In this document: in pieces, positions 57,586 to 64,000 of the stretch
Numbering within the stretch: position 1 is the first letter of the stretch
Layout: the number at the start of each line of letters is the position of its first letter
From: Haematobia irritans
Lineage: Eukaryota > Arthropoda > Insecta > Diptera > Muscidae
DNA: 64,000 nt
Direction: 5' to 3'
NCBI RefSeq assembly: GCF_050003625.1
Contig: NC_134401.1
Coordinates: forward strand, 92,792,852-92,856,851
Translations under genes and position numbers: made by a program
Notes under the pieces: model-generated
What the model was told of the DNA's origin: nothing
The model's input: the letters and a program-made list of their open reading frames with translations, nothing else
Databases searched by the model: none

Positions 57586-60408
57586 AGAAATTACAAAAAT
57601 ATACATAGGCCATGAAGCCAAATCAGAAATTAATTCAGAGAGCATCCCTGAAACTGGTACTACTACAGTAAAAACTTATATTTTAAAATTTTACCCTAAA
57701 CAAAAAAAAAAATACTATGAATTGACATAATAACAAAAAACGGAATAATACAAAATCCTTAAGTTTTCATTTTTTTTTTGGTATAAGTTAATAAAAAGAA
57801 TGTGCCACTTTTTAAAAATAATTGTGCCACTTTTTGAAAATTCCCTACGGTAACGCTGGTCCGAACTTTCGCCAGTATTTACTTGTTTTAACTAATAGTG
57901 CAAAAAAAAAATGATGCAGATATAAAGTTGACTTCGCTTTACTTTAATCCCTCAAAAAAGGTTCGTAAAATTTCTTGCAATTCGATACTTCCGAACCACT
58001 GTAATCTCCTTGGAATTATTTTTAATTTAATGGTTTTGACGATCCATGCATATTTATGATCACCATTGTCATTTGTGGAAATGTATCCTTTTGTCTGTGA
58101 CCATAGTTTTTTGTATCTCAAACTCAAACTCTGCTGGGATGCCAGGTAGGTAGTTTTTATTAGTGATTCATTTTAATTTCAATTTTTGGCAAAGACTCAG
58201 CCAAGGTTTAGTATTACACTTAAATAAATGCATTTGAGAATTTTCACAAAGACTGAGATTTTATGAGTTTTCGCACTGTAATTTTCATTGACAATCGAAA
58301 AGGATCATTTTGTATATCTGCCTATGTGTGAGTTTGAAGTTGTGTATTCCTTGTATGTGTATGAAAGTGTATGTGAATTATCAGTGTAAATAGAATCTCC
58401 TAGCCTTGATGATGCATTGGGAGTTTCCTTCTATTTTACTCTTTTACGATTATTTTTGTTTCAATTGTGGCATTAGCCCCTAAAAATCCATTAATATGAA
58501 GAACAATTGCCACCATCAGAGACAACCACGTAGACAATGTTTCAGAGCGAGAATTTGTCTGTCCTTGTGTCAGTCAAATCATCATTTATCGTCCAATTCA
58601 GTCACAGTTCGTCAACTTATAGCAGAAATTTACTTAAAGATTTTTAATTGTTTTTTTTTTGCTTTTCTTCTTTTACGTAGTCTTTTCATTTCATAGATCT
58701 ACGTTAGATCGTAGATCCTTTTTTTTTGATTTTTTTTCTCTGTCGATTATTGCCAGGGGATTGAGTGGCATTGTTTGTTTTGTCAGAAGGCTATCATGTA
58801 GCTAGAGTAGTTTGCTTAAAGAGAAATTACCTTTGGAAAAATGTCATTTATTATCGTAGAATTGGATTCGGTTGCCCCATGATCATCAACATTCATTTTT
58901 TCTGCTTATCTCTTACATTTTGAAATTTTCTTTAAAAAAAAAAGGTTTTCAATTTTCATTGCATGTGATTGATTCCCTCAGAGTACAGTTTTCGAATATT
59001 CAAAGGAAAACCTACTGGAGATTTGGGAAAATGCGATAAAAACCATACGTAAAGTGAAATAAATTAATCACTGATTTGTTCTGTCACTTAGACAGAACAG
59101 GACAATGACCATAGTGGGAAAAACAATTATAAGAGACCTAATCAACTTCAGAATATATGAAGGTATTCGTCACCAAAATGCTGGCATTTTCACTAGATTT
59201 GACATCTATACTATTTCAAACTTCCAATATCAATTTATCATTAAAAAGTCTATTAAATCGGTTCGTGAAATCTACGGATTCCAAGGAGTAAAATTGATCA
59301 TTTTAATGAATCACAACTAAAATTTCAAAATTCAGACCCGACTTCAAATAGAAATTATACTATGCTTTAAAAAGCCAAACAAAAATCCAAAAATTGTAAA
59401 ATTCCAAACGTCAATTTTTACAAAAGTTCTTAGAATAAAATATTGAAAAATATGATCTCAAGCCAAACAAAAATCCCAAAATTCCAAAAGTCAACTAAGA
59501 AAATTAAACAATAAAAATTTTTCGAAATGGAAAATTATTAACTTTCTTTCAATTAATTTTTTTTTTATTTTCAAAAAATTTGTTTTTAAAAACGAGTAAA
59601 TTTAGAGCACTTTCTACTAAGAGTTTTTGGGACGATTATTCGATTTTAGTCAATTTTTAAGAAAAAATCAAAAGTCGAAATTAAAGATTATTGAAAAGTT
59701 AACTTTTAACGTCGTGACATTTTGAAGAGATGCTAGCGGAAAAGAGAGATCTACATCATATTTTCCTATCAATTCAATTTCGACATTTCGATTAATCAGT
59801 TTTTAACACAATTCGATTCAAGTTAAATTTTTGGAAAACATTGACTTGTCACTTTTATGAAAATTGGGATTTGATTTATGTTTTAAATTTTGGAAACGTG
59901 GACTTTAGACTTTTGCTCTTATGGAAAATTCGAAATTTTGGACAACCGAAATTTCCCTTTATTAGAAAGTAGGTATTTTTTTAAGAGCAACTAAAGCCGA
60001 CATTGTCACAATTTATTTATTTATTTATTCACTTTCAAAGAATATTTTTTATGGGCGAAAAAAAAAAACTTTCATTGTCTAAAACTTCGTTCCTGAGATA
60101 AGAAATCTCTTCTTTCAGTGTACGATATGTGTCGCTATATGGAAAGCAGATTAGTCATTTTTAGCCAACATTAAATATCGATTTGACTTCAGACAACTGT
60201 CCTCTTTTGGAAGATGTCCTGATTTTCGGAGTGTCTAAGTTTGAGAGGTTTCACTATACATCATATTTTAATGTTGAATATTCGATTTTGTCGGTAAAAT
60301 TCAATTTTTTTCACTACCAAATTCGATTAGACGATTTGATTTAATTTCCAAATTTGAAATTATCGACTTTAGATACGACTTGTGACGATTATTCGAATTT
60401 TGTCACTA
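57586..60408. other. AT-rich interval without a recognised gene
   Basis: No supported coding sequence. Long T- and A-runs and many short near-repeats (for example AAGCCAAACAAAAATCC twice near 59375 and 59463). Confidence 0.4.
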
Positions 60409-60410
60409 TA

Positions 60411-60649
60411 CACAGAAAAAAAATTTCCAATTAGTTTTAAAAAATATTCAATTAAAATTTTAATTGATTCAACATTTTTTTTTGTAATTGAAACAGAAAT
60501 CAATCACAAAAATTAATAGTATCAATTAAGTTTTTAATTGACTTTCAATTAACTTTTTAATTGATACTATCATTTCTGTTATTGAAGACATTACAATTAA
60601 AAAATTAATTCTATCAATTACTTTCGTGATTGAATCAGATTTTTTTGTG
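60411..60649. mobile_element. MITE-3, copy 2
   Basis: 239 bp with TA at 60409-60410 and 60650-60651. The left end CACAGAAAAAAAATTTCC and the right end ATTTTTTTGTG correspond to copy 1, with about 50 bp less interior. Same TCAATTAA/TTAATTGA palindromes. Confidence 0.8.
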
Positions 60650-60651
60650 TA

Positions 60652-60969
60652 TCGAAAGTCAATTAGCTGTTTTTGGCCATCAATAAAACCCGGTTTGTCG
60701 ACTTGTAAATGACGAATTTTCAATTTTGTTGTTCTAGTCAATGTTGATAGTGTATCAAATTCGATTACTACTTTTAATTCATTTTCCTGAAAATTAAAAG
60801 TCCACTTCTATATATTTTCACAAAAAGTCGATTAGTCGAAAAATCGATTTTAGAGTTTTGTGATAGTTTTTCCAAAATTTTTGAGAATTTGATAGAAAGA
60901 TTTTTTTCTTAAATTTAACAAATATCGACTTTTGTTATTATAGATATTTTTGACTTTTTGCTGCGATTT
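60652..60969. other. AT-rich spacer
   Basis: No gene. Runs of AAAATCGATTTT-like words. Confidence 0.4.
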
Positions 60970-62830
60970 TTATACCCTCCACCATAGGATGGGGGTATAT
61001 TAACTTTGTCATTCCGTTTGTAACACATCGAAATATTGCTCTAAGACCCCATAAAGTCGATCTGAGCATGTCCGTCCGTCCGTCTGTTGAAATCTCGCTA
61101 ACTTCCGAACGAAACAAGCTATCGACTTGAAACTTGGCACAAGTAGTTGTTATTGGTGTAGGTCGGATGGTATTGCAAATGGGCCATATCGACCCACTTT
61201 TACGTATAGCCCCCATATAAACGGACCCCCAAACTTGGCTTGCGATTGCTCTAAGAGAAGCAAATTTCATCCGATCCGGCTGAAATTTGGTACATGGTGT
61301 TAGTATATGGTCTCTAAAAACCATGCAAAAATTGGTCCACATCGGTCCATAATTATATATAGCCCCCATACAAACCGATCCCCCGATTTGGCTTATGGAG
61401 CCTCTAAGAGAAGCAAATTTCATCCGATCCGGCTGAAATTTGGTACATGGTGTTGGTATATGTTCTCTAATGACCATGCAAAAATGGGTCCACATCGGTC
61501 CATAATTGTAGCCCCCATATAAACCGATCCCCAGATTTGGCTTTCGGAGCCTCAAAGAGAAGCAAATTTCATCCGATCCGGCTGAAATTTGGTACATGGT
61601 GTAAGTATATGGTCTCCCACAACCATGCAAAAATTGGTCCACATCGGTCCCTAATTATATATAGCCCCCATATAAACCGATCCCAAAATTTGGCTTGCGG
61701 AGCCTCTAAGAGAAGCACATTTCATCCGATCCGGCTGAAATTTGGTACATGGTTTTGGTATATGGTCTCTAACAACCATGCAAAAATTGGTCTACATCGG
61801 TCCATAATTATATACAGCCCCCATATAAACCGATCCCCAGATTTGGCTTGCGGAGGCTCAAAGATAAACAAATTTCATCCGATCCGGCTGAAGTTTGGTG
61901 CATGATGTTGTTATATGGTCTCTAATAACCATGCAAAAATTGGTCGACATCGGTTCATAATTATATAAAGCCCCCATTTAAACCGATCCCCCGATTTGGC
62001 TTGCGGACCCTCTAATAGAAGCAAATTTCGTCCGATCCGGTTGAAATTTGGAACATGGTGTTAGTATATGGTCTCTACTAACCGTGCCAGAATTGATCCA
62101 TATCGGTCCATAATTATATATAACCCCCATATAAACCGTTCTCCAGATTTGACCTCCGGAGCCTCTTGGAGGAGCAAAATTCATCCGATCCGGTTCAAAT
62201 GTTGAACGTGGTGTATATGGTCTCTAACATCCATGCATAAATTGGTCCACATAGGTTCATAATTATATATAGCCCCCATATAAACCGATCCCCAGATTTG
62301 GCTTGAGGAGCCTCTAAGAGAAGCAAATTTAATACGATACGGTTGAAATTTGGAACATGGTGTTAGTATATGGCCGTTAACAACCATACCAAAATTGGTC
62401 CATATCTGTCTATAGTTATATATAGCCGATCCCCAATCACACAAAAATTGGTCCATATCGGTTCTTAATCATGGTTGCCACTTGAGTCAAAAATAATCTA
62501 CCAAAATTTTATTTCTATAGAAACTTTTGTCAAAATTTTATTTCTATAGAAAATTTTGTTAAAATTGAATTTCTATAGAAAATTTTGTCAAACTGAATTA
62601 TATACGTATTCAATCGGTCTTTTTTAATTTAATATATACCACGTATGGACTTACTTACAATTTAGAAGACGGTGTGAGGAGAGTTTTAAGATACCTTGCC
62701 ATCGGCAAGCGTTACCGCAACCCAAGTAATTCGATTGTGGATGGCAGTGTTTAGAAGAAGTTTCTACGCAATCCATGGTGGAGGGAACATAAGCTTCGGC
62801 CTGGCCGAACTTATGACCGTATATACCTGT
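60970..62830 (+). mobile_element. HelA-i, complete structure
   Basis: 5' TATACCCTCCACCATAGGAT with GGGGGTATA; block (61000-61200, missing the TATATATTCTGGGTCG part); satellite 61200-62460 with about eight monomers, the longest HelA array in the window; short minisatellite 62500-62595; 3' block (GCGTTACCGCAACCCAAGTA, CAATCCATGGTGGAGGGAAC); hairpin TTCGGCCTGGCCGAA and TATACCTGTTA. Confidence 0.75.
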
Positions 62831-64000
62831 TATATATTTTCTAGACTACAACATTCGACTTTATTTTTTTCTTTCTTGCAAACTCTATAAACTCTCATAT
62901 AACATATTGCTTATGTATTTTTTGCGATTCATAGCGATTCATATATTTCCCACATACATTATAACAAAATGAAATGAAAACAACAATAAAAGGAGATTAC
63001 ACAGGTTTCATCCTTGCGAGCAAACATGTGTCAAACAGACCCACCCCTTTTGTTTAGAAGGTGTCTAGGTTGATGACTGAGAGGCAAATCGAAAGGAAAC
63101 TCAACACGGCAAAAAACACAATCACATGAACTTCCATTCGATTGTAGAGATTGCAAAAATTAAACATAGCCATCCTCTGAATGGTGAATTGCTGCTTTGT
63201 GTTGTGTGCACAGCTTGACTATGGTTCTGTGGCAGGACTATTTATTCGTCCTTGCTCTTATTTGGGGTTTTTTATAATTCTAAAACAAACCCTTAAACAT
63301 TGGCCTTTTCGCCCATTTTTCTCTAGGCCATAGGCTGACAATGTACTTGAAATGAAAAAATAAAATAAAAATCTGGGAATATGATTTGTTTGTGTCTACC
63401 AACAGAGAAGAAATGTTGAGTGTTAGTTTGGTTCACCCTCCCATTATTGCAGTACTGCATGTTAATCTCATAAACATTTGCATCCTTTTTTCCTCATGTG
63501 ATTTCGCTATGCAGCTGTTCACTATTCTAGGCTAAAAAATTTTGTGCGTGTTTAGCTTACCATAGTCAGTTCAATGGCTTCAAATATTTTTTATTATCCT
63601 ATTTGTTTTAGAGAAATAGATCAAACACATAATTGATTTTTTTCTCATATGTATGTAGGACATTTTTTTTTTACTCAGAACAGAATTTGTTTTTTTATTT
63701 GAACTTGTCAGTTTGAGTTTTTTTATTTGATTGATGGATTTAAAATTTTCCATGATATTTATGTGTTATTTTCGGTGGAAGTTTAGCAAATTTTTAAGGT
63801 AAATGGTAACCAATCGAGGTGGATAGCAGCTACCAGCTATAGTTGAAACCAGTGAATCTTTCAAACCCGTGAATCTTTCACACCAAAATTCATAGTGAAC
63901 TTAAATCATTCGGGTCTGATGTCTGCCTTAAAAAACGGACTATAAAATGCGAACAAAGACAGGGTGGCTGATACGTAAAGCATTATGTCCCAGCAAAAAA
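62831..64000. other. Mostly unique interval to window end
   Basis: No gene recognised. T-rich runs near 63665 and 63715. The last bases (CCCAGCAAAAAA) resemble the terminal motif TTTTTTGCTGGG at about 6728-6741, so a repeat may start at the window edge. Confidence 0.4.

Overview
The window is non-coding, AT-rich insect DNA, most likely an intergenic or intronic stretch of a calyptrate (muscid-type) fly genome. The evidence is the transposon fauna. There is a mariner copy whose terminal repeat (ACAGGTTGGCTGATAAGTCC) and protein I recognise as Himar1 of the horn fly Haematobia irritans. There are also many INE-1/DINE-1-like Helentron derivatives and RNase H-bearing non-LTR retrotransposons. The species cannot be fixed from sequence alone. 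I recognise no host exon, rRNA or convincing tRNA; all protein-like sequence belongs to mobile elements.

Layout. 1-3034: two head-to-tail copies of an RNase H-bearing non-LTR element (called LOA-like here), followed by a CR1-like reverse transcriptase on the minus strand (3316-4500). 4.5-7.2 kb: unassigned AT-rich DNA. 7.2-15.5 kb: a nest of a TA-flanked MITE, a broken Tc1-like transposase, and Helentron derivatives of three lineages (HelA, HelB, HelC). 17-19.8 kb: HelA split by a hAT-type MITE. 19.9-21.5 kb: minus-strand LOA-like copy with a (TTAGG)9 tail. 23.8-25.4 kb: HelA. 25.6-28.0 kb: the longest LOA-like copy, with an uninterrupted RT-RNase H-CCHC frame. 28-31 kb: HelA fragment, then a MITE split by a 2-kb hAT-like element. 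32.6-36.1 kb: HelC, MITE-2, HelA. 36.1-36.8 kb: paired direct repeats, each with a complete type I hammerhead ribozyme motif (Penelope-like/retrozyme-like). 36.8-41.6 kb: a 4.9-kb array of a ~29-bp AT-rich minisatellite with higher-order repeats. 44.4-48.3 kb: MITE-3, HelA carrying a DD41D (rosa-type) transposon, HelB. 50.1-55.9 kb: MITE-1, HelC, Himar1 split by HelA, HelB, and a small inverted-repeat element. 55.9-57.6 kb: a TTAA-flanked piggyBac-type element. 60.4-62.8 kb: MITE-3 and HelA. The remaining gaps look like diffuse unique DNA with microsatellites.

The elements record a layered history. Many insertions can be ordered because one interrupts another and target duplications are visible: TTTGTGGA and ATTCTGAG (8 bp, hAT), TA (mariner-type), TTAA (piggyBac), TAATACCCT and TTACTTATTG (non-LTR). 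Most notable are (i) LOA-like elements tailed with the pentamer TTAGG/CCTAA, identical to the ancestral insect telomere repeat; (ii) two complete hammerhead ribozyme folds 444 bp apart; (iii) three diverged Helentron lineages that all keep a 153-bp central tandem period.
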